This document shows positions 23,901 to 34,712 of a stretch of DNA of 64,000 nt, piece after piece. The notes below the pieces were generated by a model. That model was not told the DNA's origin. It searched no databases and was given only the letters and a program-made list of their open reading frames with translations. Numbering within the stretch: position 1 is the first letter of the stretch; each line of letters starts with the position of its first letter. The translations under genes and the position numbers were made by a program. The DNA is taken from positions 558,001 through 622,000 of the forward strand of contig AP026129.1 in NCBI GenBank assembly GCA_030295235.1, read 5' to 3'. Origin of the DNA: Fistulifera solaris. Its lineage: Eukaryota > Bacillariophyta > Bacillariophyceae > Naviculales > Stauroneidaceae.

Positions 23901-25270
23901 CCTTCAAGTAGTATAACCCATAGTGTGACTGAGGTACCGTCAACACACTCTTTCCGGAAGGGTCAGTGATCTTCATCGCACAACTGGTTATCTCAATCTT
24001 GCACCCTTGCTTCACTAAAGCCCCAGTACTGATGATATTCTTTGCGAACGCGAAGCCACCTTGACTTCACTCAACTTCATAGTACCACCCACAGTAGCGA
24101 GCATGAGTGTACCCTTCTTGTGTACTTGGACTTCCTTTCCGTCGCCGACGACCAAATACTCCTTCGGTCGAAATAACATCGCTGCAAAATCGTTTCATCC
24201 AAAACAACATGGCACGTCGCTCCACTGTCGAGAAGAAACCTTTCCTTGTCGTTGACTCTCGACGTTTCGACCGCACCAACTTGATGAACGACGCCACAGA
24301 ACTCTTCGCCGCCTTTGCCGACCTCATAGCACATGCCAACGAACATGTTCAGGTCCTTGTTCTCCGACTTCGGATCCTTGCCGTTCGACTTGTCCGGACA
24401 CTCGCGAGAGAAATGGCCTTCCTTGCCACAGTTGAAGCAGACTTTCTTCTTGTCGCTCTTGCACTCCGCTGCCTTGTGTTCCTTGTTTGCCGCAGTTGCG
24501 GCACTTTCCTTGAACTTCTTCTTAAAACCACCCTTGCCCTTTTCGACGCTTTTAATGCTAAATTTTTATTTTCTTTTTTGTCTTTTTTCTTTTTCTTCGT
24601 TTTCTTCATCGTTCTTGGGCTTGAAACAGCGCTTCCACTTGTTCCGGATCTCCTTCTCGAGGTCTTCAATCGAGGTCTCGTTGATCTTTCCGCTCAACTT
24701 CGCGGATCACATCCGAATACTCGTCAGGAAGGTTGGCCAAGTAGTGGGCTTTCAAAACTTAAACTTGGCTTCACATACTGCGATCCGATTGTCTTCAAAC
24801 GGTTCTGTAACCGATCGCACTCCAGGAAGAACTTGTCAGGGTCATCTTCCTTCGGACGCCAACTTGCACCGTCCGAACTCCCGCCAACACCTCCGCCAAA
24901 TCTTCCTCGCTGTTCCGGGCGCATTTAGCATCCAAAAGCTTGAATGCGTCTCGCATCACCATCCGCTCTCTTGACAAGACCCAAAGGAACGCCTTCGCGC
25001 AATCACCAACATATCGATGATCTCGAGATTGCTTCGATACAACTCCTTGTCCTTCGGCCGCCGTCGCCTCCCATCGCAACTTCCTTCGTGGGGATCTCGG
25101 CCTTCAGGTCATCGAACACACTTGTCCAACCTCTCTTCGTGATCAGCGACATCGTCTTGAACTTCCAGTCATCGTGACGACTTCTCAGCGACCTTGTCGT
25201 CCAACGGGTAGAAGGTCAAAGCCCTCATCTTCTCTCCCTCGTCGGTCATCTTGTCTTGTCTCAGAACTTT
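20223..25270 (-). mobile_element. Second Ty1/copia-type retroelement, minus strand, broken
   Basis: On the minus strand, from high to low coordinates, the parts are: gag-like region with a CX2CX4HX4C zinc knuckle (CFNCGKEGHFSREC, near 24400), aspartic protease with DSGAT (near 24220), GAG-pre-integrase, integrase (about 23330-23700, IRCDNAGEN), reverse transcriptase (about 21560-22560, YVDDCI), and RNase H (about 20930-21540). A purine tract AGGGAGGA ends at about 20930, followed by TGTCAAAG, so 20929 downward is a likely 3' LTR. No matching 5' LTR was found on the other side. Its sequence is unlike the first element, so it belongs to another lineage and is probably older. The frame has around ten interruptions. 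Confidence 0.85.
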
Positions 25271-26702
25271 TTTTTCTCAACGCTTCATCACCACTTTGGT
25301 AGTTGAAACCAAACCAATTTCGCTTCTAGAATGCATCCTCCGCCTTGACAAAAAACATTCATGTACGGACCATGAAAGATCTGACCCACGAGTTGGCATC
25401 GGTACAAGTCGTCTTGTACAATTGTGCCACTCAAGTGTTGATCTCAGTCAAAACAATCATCCATTCGCACAACAATCAAACTGCAATTCGATGATTTCGT
25501 CAGAAATTCATCGACGGAGAATACGGTACCGGTAGCCATATCGGCTGTGAATAATACGCGGTAAAGGTAGCGCAATAAACCAACCATGACGCCACTGAAA
25601 AGTCTAGGAGTCGTTGGATTGTCCGCCGTTCTTCGCGGTGCTTTCTTTGCTTTGGCTTAACGCTCATTGCATATTTGTGCGACTAGAGTAAAAGCAGATG
25701 GATTGTCATCGAAATCGCACAAGGGCATGCTTTAATTTGGAGCAACCTGGCTTGGAAACTTTGGGCAGTGTCGCCAAATACAAGGCTTTCGTTCGTTCAA
25801 GCGGCGTCGTGAGGGTGTCGATTTACGACCTATCGCGCTGTGAAGCACCAACGAAAACTACAATAAGGTGAATTGATAGCTATATTTGGAGCCGGCGGAT
25901 CGAGGCTTTCTTGTGGCATGATGGCAGGGGCGACAAAATTGAAGCAATTGATCTGTTGAACGACGCACTCGACTTGGCAATGAAGCTGGTTGCTGGGATC
26001 GAAATACACTGGCGTGAGCTCTGGACTTGAACGGTCCGTCTTCAGCAAGTGTTCGAACAATACGAAACCAGATGTTCTCGTCTTAGTCCGGCCTTCTACC
26101 TGATGACAGATCTCTTTCTTTCCTCTAGCATTGGGTCTAGAAAGCGACCTATTGGGAATATTGCGTATCAAAGCTTTCGACGAATCCATGTCCGCTTCAT
26201 CTGCCGGAGTAAACGTGAACGTTTCTTAACTTCGTCAACTATGAAGAGAAAGGTTTTGTGAGGTGCTGCTGGTTCGACATGTCTTTCCATTCGGGCGAAT
26301 ATCTGCAGATGCTTAAGCGTCGCCTTTCTTGTCTTTCCGCGCTAAGGACGAAGCGTGCGTTAATGCAACATTCTCACAGAGCACCCATTCCTTAGAGGCG
26401 CTGGACTCTCCTTATTAAGGTAGTAAGCAGCATGGACTTTTAGTGTAGCGTAAAAATTAGACCCATCGCAATTTAGTTTTCAGTCTTCACTCTTCATCTC
26501 AAGAATCACGACTCTCATCACATACTTTTGTAAGTCATGAGTTGGACGTATTCCGCTTACACTTTATTCCAGAGCAAAAAAAATTTAATCCCTAGGACAA
26601 AACAAAACACCAAAGATCCCCAACGACAAAACGAAACAACACACACCGCATCACCTGTTGCCTTTCATTCACTACCATTGTTATTGCTAAGTTTTCGCTG
26701 CA
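25271..26702. other. Intergenic stretch, no supported gene
   Basis: It holds the 5' flank of the minus-strand retroelement and then about 1.1 kb of unassigned sequence. A minus-strand frame at 25830-26189 (containing QLHCQVECVVQQINCFNFV) and a short plus-strand frame beginning at an ATG near 25587 are open but have no recognisable domain. The last part before 26703 is presumably the promoter of the glutathione peroxidase gene. Confidence 0.35.
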
Positions 26703-27395
26703 ATGACCCGTTTTCTCCTTCAAACGCTTCTTTCCTTTCTGCTTTTGGTAGGCATGTCGGTGTCCGGAGCACCAGAAGCCGATCAACATGAGATGTGTTC
26801 TGAATGGGCCGATCGCGGGGAGTGTGAATCGAATCCAGGTTATATGCTAATCAATTGCGCAACAAGCTGTGCTGCCGTTAGTTCACAGCAGGAAACAATC
26901 GCCGATTCGTTTTACGACTTATCCGCGAACGACATTCATGGGAATCTCATTCCTTTTTCTCAATTTTCCGGCAAGGTTGTCGTGATGACGAATGTCGCGA
27001 GTTATTGTGGATACACCGAGTCGCATTATCGTGGCTTGGTACTATTGTGGGAGGCCGTCAAACACCAACCTGTTGAAATTCTGGCATTTCCCTGCAATCA
27101 ATTCGGTCAGCAAGAACCGAAAAGTCCTCCCGAAATTCTGCAATTTGCGACGAACAAGGGCGTCGAGTTCCGAATGATGGACAAGATTCAAGTAAATGGG
27201 CCTCAAACGCATCCCGTGTATCAATACGTCAAGCACAGAACGGGTGTGAAAGCCATTACATGGAATTTTGCCACGTACTTTGTGGTTGGACCGGATGGAA
27301 GTAGCGTCGATGCGTATTCGGGTGTTGAACCGATGGCGTTACAGCCGATCATTGAAGCCCTCTTGTCGGAAGACGAAACTGGTGAAGAGTTTTAA
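26703..27395 (+). CDS. Secretory glutathione peroxidase fused to a ShKT domain
   Basis: A 230-residue thiol peroxidase that reduces hydroperoxides, directed into the secretory pathway. Residues 1-22 form a signal peptide. Residues about 30-57 are a ShKT-type six-Cys motif (MCSEWADRGECESNPGYM followed by LINCATSC). The rest is a GPx fold with the active-site NVASYCGYTES, where Cys replaces selenocysteine, then FPCNQFGQQEP and WNFATYF. The Cys-Gln-Trp-Asn catalytic residues are all present. A single uninterrupted exon starts at a true ATG. ShKT domains are common on secreted diatom and other algal enzymes, often prolyl hydroxylases; fusion to GPx is less usual. It probably acts in the ER or outside the cell. 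Confidence 0.9.
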   Translation: MTRFLLQTLLSFLLLVGMSVSGAPEADQHEMCSEWADRGECESNPGYMLINCATSCAAVSSQQETIADSFYDLSANDIHGNLIPFSQFSGKVVVMTNVASYCGYTESHYRGLVLLWEAVKHQPVEILAFPCNQFGQQEPKSPPEILQFATNKGVEFRMMDKIQVNGPQTHPVYQYVKHRTGVKAITWNFATYFVVGPDGSSVDAYSGVEPMALQPIIEALLSEDETGEEF

Positions 27396-27674
27396 CATCG
27401 ATAGCAATCGAAAAGTAGCTACCTAGAACAGTTTGAGTTTAATTTTAAATATTATTAATTTTTTAGTTGAATTCTATTATTACAAAACAGCGGCCTCTTA
27501 CGACGAAGTTGTTTCCAGCGATGCAATCAAAATATCGTCGCCGTAACTCTCAGTTTTTTGAGATAAACAACAAAGTCAGCGCGTTGAACAAAGGCGATCA
27601 GGTTCAACGTGTAGGATTTTGATGGATCCAGCAGACCGTGCGATCGTTGTGAATGTTTGTGTCCGATGATTCTA

Positions 27675-28796
27675 TCAGAGATTCGCTTCCGCCAAAGCCT
27701 TTCCGGTTTTAGTTCGCGGTGATGGCAACGTGGCACCGGGTGCCACGGCTAGAATATTACTCCAGTACCCCATTCGGTAATGATTCGACGGGAAGGCGTA
27801 TTCCAGTTGAAAATACCATTCGCAATACTCTTGCAGATCGTACAGGGGACGGTACGCCGCCAGAGACTGCCAACCACGCGGTGCTCCGGGATCCGCCAGT
27901 ACCGGTAAAGCATACAATGTGTAATTGCTGAGCAAAAATCTTCCAGCATCTCAACTCCTATGCATTCGTTGGGTTTGCCGGCGGATAAATCGATCCCGCG
28001 CGGCCAAAATTCCGTCAAAACATATTGAACCTTATGTTGCTCCAAACTTTCTGTCAAACCCGAAAAAACGGTCGGTTCAAAGCCGTGTGTATCCACCTTT
28101 AGTATATAAGCCTGCAAATTGGGCAAAACAATATCATCTAATCGCATTGTCGGTACTTGAATGACTTGAAGACTGGTATCATTGTGCAGCTGTTGCTCCG
28201 CCATGGCCCACAAATCGTGACCTTCTTCTTGAACTCCTTTCCCCTGCGGGGGAAACAAGAAACGGAACCACCTCTTCACTAGTACTTCCCGCCGCAACTT
28301 GATACAAATGAATCCGTTGTTGAAGGTCGGCCGACGATTTTGCAACATCTTTCTCGACGCGTTGAAAGGAATTTGGAGACGGCTCGACACAGTGGACTTC
28401 GTACCCCGCTTTCGCGGCATTTATACATTGCGTAGCCCGGTGCATTCCCACTTCCATTACGATTCCTGCCGACTGTCCTTTTGATATACCTTCTTGAAGG
28501 AGATCCTGAAACACTTGGTCGGCGGAGATTTCCAATATATCATCACGAAGAACTAACAGCCCTAGTGCCTTTTGCTTTTCTTGATGTGTTTCTAGCATAA
28601 TATGTAACACTTCACGTTCCTCTTCGGCATACATCATCACCAAGACACAAAATGTGGCCATTAAAATCAGTCCGACTTTGAAAATGCTGACGGGGCCTCC
28701 GCGTTTTGCCGGCAGTTTCCGTCGCGGTCGTTTGAAAGATGTTGTGTGGTTTCCATTGGGCGGCAACGACGATGTAAGGCTTGCATTTGGTGGCAT
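27675..28796 (-). CDS. FkbM-family methyltransferase with N-terminal membrane anchor (copy 1)
   Basis: A type II membrane protein, probably in the Golgi or ER. A basic N-terminus is followed by an anchor (VGLILMATFCVLVMMYA, residues about 40-58), a short stalk, then an SAM-dependent FkbM methyltransferase domain with IVMEVGMHRATQC, VHCVEPSPNSFQRV and LKVDTHGFEPTVFSGL. The family O-methylates sugars or similar small groups. The frame changes twice: near 28236-28244 (one base too many) and at the A-run at 27934-27938 (one too few). The paralogue at 29479-30261 confirms the intended reading. The C-terminus ends TGKALAEANL. Together with the next gene it forms a direct tandem duplication. Confidence 0.8.
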
Positions 28797-29478
28797 TTCC
28801 TTCTGTGTCTACATAGACAATGACCTGATGAACTCTCTATGGCAACAACGACCTCCGAGAGAAGGAAGGTGAGCTACCGGTACCTGGTACACACCTGCTC
28901 CCACGCCAAACTGTGGATGGGATGGGGGCAACGACGATTATATTATTCTCGCGCACTCCGATCATCGATTGACAAAAATAGAGGCGCAATAAATTCGTGT
29001 TTCATGTCGGTATGACTTTTTCTTGATTCTTGTTTTATTGAACCACGAAGCAGTACCGTGTGAGGTATGGCACACGACTAATCCGTGGGCAATGAACTGA
29101 TTATTTTACAGTTTCTCAAAATGAGATGCTTTTGTGTACATAATCTTCAATCTGATTCACGATCGTGACTCTTTGTCGTAGGTAGAACGGATCATGGAAA
29201 TGGCGAGAGACATGGTCATTCTGTGCGTAAGTGTACACGGTATTTCACGTCAATACCGGGTGCCCCGCAATCCCCAATACGTCTTGAACACTGGAGTGCT
29301 ATGGTGAACAGTGACCGAGACCCTGTCTTTACAAAAGGCTAAACGCTAAACCACTTTTAGGTAAAAACAACCACCAAAGACGACCGTTTTGAAATTTGAC
29401 AACATAAAAGACCTACATACACTGAGTCGTCGACTGTGATTAGCCGTAGTCCTTTGACGTTTCATGTGAAAGCCAACA

Positions 29479-30261
29479 TTACAAAGTCGCCTTTCCGGCC
29501 AATGCTTTTCCCGTTTGCGTTTTAGGAGATGGCAAAGCGGCTCCAGGTGCGACAGCTAAAATATCACTCCAATAGCCCATTTTATAATCTTTCGAAGGAA
29601 ACGCTCGTTCCACATAAAAATACCATTCGCAGAAGGCTTGAACGTTGTGCAAGGGACGTTGCGGCACGATACTGGTCCATCCACGTGGTGCCAGAGGATG
29701 AGCAGCGACGGGCATGGCGTACAAAGTGTAACCGTATTTCAAAAAGGTTTCCAGCAGTTGAGCCCCAATGCATTCGTTTGGTCGACCCGCCAACAGATCC
29801 ATGCCACGCGGCCAAAATTCCGTCAAAACGTATTGAATTTTGTGTTGTTTCAAACTCTCTGTCAATCCGGAAAAGACCGTTGGCTCAAAGCCTTGTGTAT
29901 CCACTTTCAACAAAAAGGCCTTTTCGTTCGGTATGACAATGTCGTCTAGTTTCTTGGTCGGGACTTGAATAACTTGTGCTTTTGGGTCATTTTCTTGTTG
30001 CTTTTCTTCCATGGCCCACATATCGTGTCCACCCACATGATCTCCTGTGCCCCCAGAGGATGTAAAGGGAACAGTCCCTTCGCTCGAGCTCGACGCCGCG
30101 ACTTGATATAAATGAATTCGCTCTTGCACATCAGCAGGAGCTTTTAGAACTGCATTCTGTACACGTTGAAAGGAGTTTGGAGAGGGTTCGACGCAATGTG
30201 CGTGAAAGCCTGCTTTTGCCGCGTTCATGCATTGAATCGCCCGATGCATACCGACTTCCAT
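29479..30261 (-). CDS. FkbM-family methyltransferase, copy 2, lacking the N-terminal anchor
   Basis: Closely similar to the protein at 27675-28796 from IVMEVGMHRA to the C-terminus, and without frame breaks. It has the SAM-binding residues (HCVEPSPNSFQRV), LKVDTQGFEPTVFSGL and the same tail (TGKALAGKATL). The membrane anchor and stalk of copy 1 are missing. The similarity stops at the GIV before MEVG, where the sequence becomes the antisense strand of the TruA gene. The first ATG is at 30261, overlapping the TruA start codon inside a CATG. It is either a cytosolic form or a 5'-truncated duplicate. Confidence 0.75.
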   Translation of the reverse strand: MEVGMHRAIQCMNAAKAGFHAHCVEPSPNSFQRVQNAVLKAPADVQERIHLYQVAASSSSEGTVPFTSSGGTGDHVGGHDMWAMEEKQQENDPKAQVIQVPTKKLDDIVIPNEKAFLLKVDTQGFEPTVFSGLTESLKQHKIQYVLTEFWPRGMDLLAGRPNECIGAQLLETFLKYGYTLYAMPVAAHPLAPRGWTSIVPQRPLHNVQAFCEWYFYVERAFPSKDYKMGYWSDILAVAPGAALPSPKTQTGKALAGKATL

Positions 30262-31162
30262 GACAATGCCAGGGATCGGTGACACGTGTAGCGTACGATG
30301 GAGCCGGCTTTCAAGGGTTTCAGTTGCAGCCCGAAGGGAAACGCACCGTCCAAGGATGTTTGGAAGACGTCTTGGGGCAGCGACTCAGGCAATCGGTTCG
30401 ATTGGTAGGAGCGGGACGTACCGATACGGGCGTACATGCTCGAGGTCAAGCGATTCACTTTGATTTGCAGTCACCTTTAAGTGAGCCGCTGTCTCAGATA
30501 GAACATTCAGTCAATGCCATGTTGCCGACCGACGTTTGTTTGTGGAACTTGTCCCTTGCCCCAACTCATCAACAAACGGACGATACAGAATCAACACAAT
30601 CGTCTCAACAATTTCTTTGGAACGTTCTTTACAATTCGGTAGGAAAATTGTATTCGTATCGACTGTGCTTAGCGCCGGTGATGAGTCCTCTGGAACGACA
30701 TCATCGGTGGCATCCAGATTCGTTGCATGGGAAAGCCGTCGATATATCCCTTTGCAACGACTATTGAAGAATTATGAAGGTACACACGATTTTCGCGCTT
30801 TTGCGGGAGCCTTAGAAGCGAATCAACGTCGATCGGGGCGGACAATGTCGACCGTACGAACTGTTTACAGCGCGAACTGGATCGTGGAAGATAAGGCACT
30901 GGGATATTATCGGATCGAGTTTCATTTACAAGGTGCTTTGTACAAGCAAGTACGGAACATGGTGGGAACAGCCATTGATGCCAGTCGAGGTAAAATCACA
31001 GAAGAGGCATTTTTAGACCTTTTGCACGGCAGCTCGGCAACAATGGAAAACGACCATCTACCAAGGAAACAACAAAAACGACGAGAAGACAACAAGTCTA
31101 AACCAGCGCCTCCACAAGGATTAACGTTAGAGCATGTTTACTTTGACGAAGAAGAGTTCTGA
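30260..31162 (+). CDS. TruA-type tRNA pseudouridine synthase
   Basis: Converts uridine to pseudouridine in tRNA, usually at positions 38-40 of the anticodon arm. The motif VAYDGAGFQGFQLQ opens the fold; VGAGRTDTGVHARGQAIHF contains the catalytic Asp in GRTDTGVHA. Later, LLKNYEGTHDFRAFAG and YKQVRNMVGTAID are typical. The ATG at 30260 is in a different frame from the body; one base fewer in the G-run at 30272-30274 gives a start MTMPGSVTRVAYDG. A second shift lies at the C-run at 30748-30750, where one extra base joins AVDIS to LQRLLKNYEG. With these it is about 300 residues, normal for the family. Its 5' end abuts the neighbouring methyltransferase head to head with no gap. Confidence 0.8.
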
Positions 31163-31440
31163 TGCATGAAGATGATTTGCGATGGTTCTCGTGCCGCACT
31201 GCCGCTTCTATCGAACGTCACTCCATTTGGTACAGTATCGCTCGAAAGCAAGACTTCTTGTACGACATTTAGGGACAGTGTATCATGATAATGGTTCGGA
31301 GACTTAGTTTTCGAAAATGACATGACAAGGTCGCTCGGAGAATTGATGGCACTTATTCTCCCTTCACCGTTAGCTATTTGTCCCCGCAACAGATAGCTGA
31401 AGCGATACGGCAACTCTAGTCACTTTTCGTTTTCTTGCGT

Positions 31441-32837
31441 TCAGACATAGAAACGAGAGTTACTGCTTATCTTGCTCTCTTTTGAATCATCGATCAATTG
31501 ATAAAGTTGTAAATTTCCTGGCGAGGGTGTGTTACACGCCGGATCGTCGTCGTCGTATTCCTGTTCGGCGGGAAAGCGACGTTCTCCCGTCGAAACGGCC
31601 AACCACCTAGATCCATTACTCATTCGATGATAGGAGACACCATTTACCGCACAGGAATGCTCTGCGTGTTCTGGTTGCGCGTTTAATGACGACGCGAGAC
31701 GTATTTGGCCTCTCGATTGACCATTCTGTGCATTGTAGAGACGCACTGTACCATCTCGTCCCCCGACGAACAATGTATTATGTTCTGCATCGAAATCGAA
31801 ACCCAATCGTTGGTTGGTATCATTGACGGTGCTATAACTCTGCAATGCACCAGACGATGATTTCATTATTGAGTTGTCTTCCTCCTCCAGAGGTCGAAAC
31901 ATGCGCAAATCCCATGCCAAAACGACATTGGAACGACGACTAGCACTGAACATAGTATAAGCGTCATCAAACTGCAAATGTGTAACACCAGTTTGTGTCT
32001 TTTGCACGAGCCACTGCCATTTAGCGGACGATATCCATTCGTCTTCGGCGTTGTCGTTGTTTTGATCCGTGGAGACCCAGAAACGTCGTTTCCGTTTCAC
32101 GGAATGTTTCCCATGCCCCACCAAAGATAGCCCTATCAGCACTTGGGAAGGTGGCTGTCGTACATCGTACAAATAAATAGATCCAGGAGCATACGTGCCG
32201 ACCGCCAACAAGGCTTCGTGCTGTCGACTGTACGCCAGCGCCGATACGAGCCCTTTTGTCCATCCGTAGATCGTTTCGTATTCCCCAATTTCCAAATCGC
32301 TTGTGCTTGTCGTCCCGGACGATGCACATCAAACACATAGATACGCCGGTCGGTACGAAAGCCTCCGGCTACCAAAGTTTGTCCGTGGGTAGGATGAAAG
32401 ATGGCGACATTCGGTGCTTCGAGCTCGTCCAGCGCATTGTAGGGACAATAGGCGGCCCGGACTTTGCCGGTGTACGCATCGTACAAATGAACGGGTTGAT
32501 CTCGACTGGTAGTCAAGAAACAGCACGTATTTGGATCGTGTGATTGCATGTGCGGATACCACGCAAAGGAACGAATGGATTCGGCTGCCGAACAGTGTAG
32601 AGCAGCTTTCCAGTCGGAATCAGTGAATGCATCGGCGGTATTGTAGAGCCGCAGTGTCTTCCCAATGGAAGTCAAAATGCAAGAACCATCCGGCGAAAAC
32701 GAACATCCTTGGGGAAAGTCGTCGGTGTGATTGGAAGAAATTGTTGTGGAGGTTCGTGTGCAGTCACTCGCTTGGGCTTGCAACTTGGCTACCGCTGTTT
32801 CACCGCTGATCGGCAGTACTGATGATGTTGCTTCCAT
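31441..32837 (-). CDS. TCAB1/WRAP53-like WD40 protein
   Basis: Resembles telomerase Cajal-body protein 1, which binds the CAB box of H/ACA small Cajal-body RNAs and telomerase RNA. The N-terminal part reads FSPDGSCILTSIGKTLRLYN, followed by the family signature WYPHMQSHDPNTCCFLTTSR and then DQPVHLYDAYTG with YNALDELEAPNVA. WD repeats continue to the C-terminus (VVLAWDLRMF, LFVGGRDGTVRLYN). The frame changes near 32299; one extra base there joins QAQA to LEIGEYETIYGW. It starts with an ATG at 32837, and the shared upstream region with the divergent BTB gene holds a minisatellite. The family assignment rests on the WYPxM...DELxA signature. Confidence 0.75.
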
Positions 32838-32959
32838 TCTTTGTCTTCATAGGGTTGTAGTCTATAAATGTGTCTTCGAAGTAGCATTAAAGCGCTCAAT
32901 TACACACATCATCACACAACATTATTATTTTATGATGGTGGCGATCACTCCCATTTTTC

Positions 32960-33202
32960 GAGAAAATCTTTGCTTCCCCAGAAAATCTGGGGGTGTGGTG
33001 TCTTCACGTCTGCAGAAAATCTGGGTGAGTGGTGTCTTCACGCGCTCTGAAAATCTGGGCGTGTGGGCAGGTGTGGGGTCCTCAAATTCACAGAAAATCT
33101 GGATATCTTGTGTTTTCACGTCCACAGAAAATCTGTTCCATTAATCAGGTGCCCTGAAAATCTGGGAATGTGGTGAATTCACGTCCTACAGAAAAGCTGG
33201 AA
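32960..33202. repeat. Degenerate minisatellite, unit about 30-43 bp
   Basis: Seven or eight copies of a unit built on CAGAAAATCTGGG-GTGTGGTG followed by TCTTCACGTC, starting near 32960, 32979, 33013, 33048, 33091, 33124, 33154 and 33189. Spacing varies from about 19 to 43 bp. It fills the middle of the 483-bp gap between two divergent genes. Confidence 0.85.
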
Positions 33203-33320
33203 CCACAATTCATCTTTCTTCGCATTTATTACCAGGTAAAACCTTACTTGTACCCCTGCTGGTCAGCTTTGATTCGGCAGCCCATTGATAAATAAAATAA
33301 AATGAAATAAAGAAAGCTCA

Positions 33321-34292
33321 ATGACCATGAACGAATTCGACAGAGAACAGGAAGCAGCCCTCGATGAGGCACTCACTAATTTGCCGAAGATACTGGCCAA
33401 GCGGCTCAAGCTATTGGAGCAGCGCGAAGAAGAACTTCAAAAGTCGTTTGATCGATTGGAAAAGGAGAAAAAGAGTCTCGGCTGTGGAAATGCTAGCGAT
33501 GTGATTCACTTGAATGTGGGAGGCACATTGGTAGCGACTTTGCGTCGAACTTTGACGCATGTAGAGGATTCAATGCTGGCGGCTCGATTTTCGGGACGCT
33601 GGGACGAAAGCATCGAAAAAGATAAGGACGGAAACTTTTTCGTCGATCAATCCGCAGGACTTTTTCTACCCATGATCAACTATATTCGCAATATGCAGAA
33701 TCAAACGCCTTCCACAAGTCCTCCTCGGTCTCCAACGTATAGCGACTTTGCGAACACACACAAAGATTATGATGACTTTATTCGGATGGTTGAGTATTTT
33801 GGAGTGACTCTTGGAATTTACCCGGTGGAGTTGGTAGATTATACAGCAGATGATAAAGAGCACATTATGGTGACCGGTTCATCTTCATTGTTAAATGCAA
33901 CGTTTAGTGAGTGGAAAATTTGTGGAATAGTTCCGACAGGACACACCAGGAGGGTCAAAGGCTTCGAGGTGAAGATCGGCGACGCGGTGAACCTTCAAAT
34001 CGGATGGATTGAGGGGCCAGTTGGTACCAATACTGACGTTAGCAGCCATTCTGTTTCGGTACTTTTGGATGTCGCAAGAGGCGGCATTAGTTGTAATGGC
34101 CATTTTGAGTCGATCAGTGCCAGTCTTCAAAATGGGACGTTTGTGCGATGCAAGAATTATGGGAAGGAATGGTTCATTGATGGAGAACAGATTGTTGGAA
34201 ACTGGAGTATCACGTGGGAAACGGGAGGAGTTGTACCCGCTATGTCCGGGAAAGGCGAGTGGACGATTACTTCAGTCGAACTTGAGACCTGA
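33321..34292 (+). CDS. BTB/T1 (KCTD-type) domain protein
   Basis: 323 residues in one exon. A coiled-coil (residues about 10-52, rich in Glu, Lys and Leu) precedes a potassium-channel-tetramerisation-type BTB domain (VIHLNVGGTLVATLRRTL to FLPMINYIR, about 55-125). The C-terminal half (about 185-323) looks like a beta-sandwich (LLDVARGGISCNGHFE), perhaps SPRY-like, but I do not recognise it firmly. KCTD-type proteins often act as cullin-3 substrate adaptors; that role is only an inference here. The frame is intact. Confidence 0.75.
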   Translation: MTMNEFDREQEAALDEALTNLPKILAKRLKLLEQREEELQKSFDRLEKEKKSLGCGNASDVIHLNVGGTLVATLRRTLTHVEDSMLAARFSGRWDESIEKDKDGNFFVDQSAGLFLPMINYIRNMQNQTPSTSPPRSPTYSDFANTHKDYDDFIRMVEYFGVTLGIYPVELVDYTADDKEHIMVTGSSSLLNATFSEWKICGIVPTGHTRRVKGFEVKIGDAVNLQIGWIEGPVGTNTDVSSHSVSVLLDVARGGISCNGHFESISASLQNGTFVRCKNYGKEWFIDGEQIVGNWSITWETGGVVPAMSGKGEWTITSVELET

Positions 34293-34712
34293 GGCACTTA
34301 GCGTATCGTGACGTATTCATTTGAAGACTTAAGAAGTGATACACGCCGATTGAAATCGTCAACTGTCATCGAGGCCTAGTTTTGTTAGCAGCTAGGTCTT
34401 TTGAAGCGTTTAGACCAATTCACTAACATCTCCGAACGGATTGAACTAAACTAGGGAAACTACTTTTTAAGAAGATGAAGGGGCTTTTACTCGTCTCAAT
34501 CACATAGTGTTTCTTTTCGGAACCAATCATGAGCTCGCGACTCGCGAGGAGTAACGTGAATAAAGCAAGAAGCGTGACTGGACCGTGACGTCAGCGTGAC
34601 ATTTTCGCGGGTTCGCATTTTGTTTGTTCTTTTTTCGTCGCACATCATTCGCTTCGTTCGCGGCAACCTAAGTCGTCCTGTGTTCAATCACTGCACTCAA
34701 ACATCAGATTCA
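34293..34712. promoter_or_regulatory. Intergenic region with a palindromic CRE (TGACGTCA)
   Basis: No gene is supported. TGACGTCA lies at 34586-34593, about 120 bp before the ATG at 34713. This is a bZIP/ATF-type site, and TGACGT elements are known as CO2/cAMP-responsive elements in diatoms. An inverted TCATGAGCTCGCGACTCG stretch lies near 34528. Confidence 0.45.
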
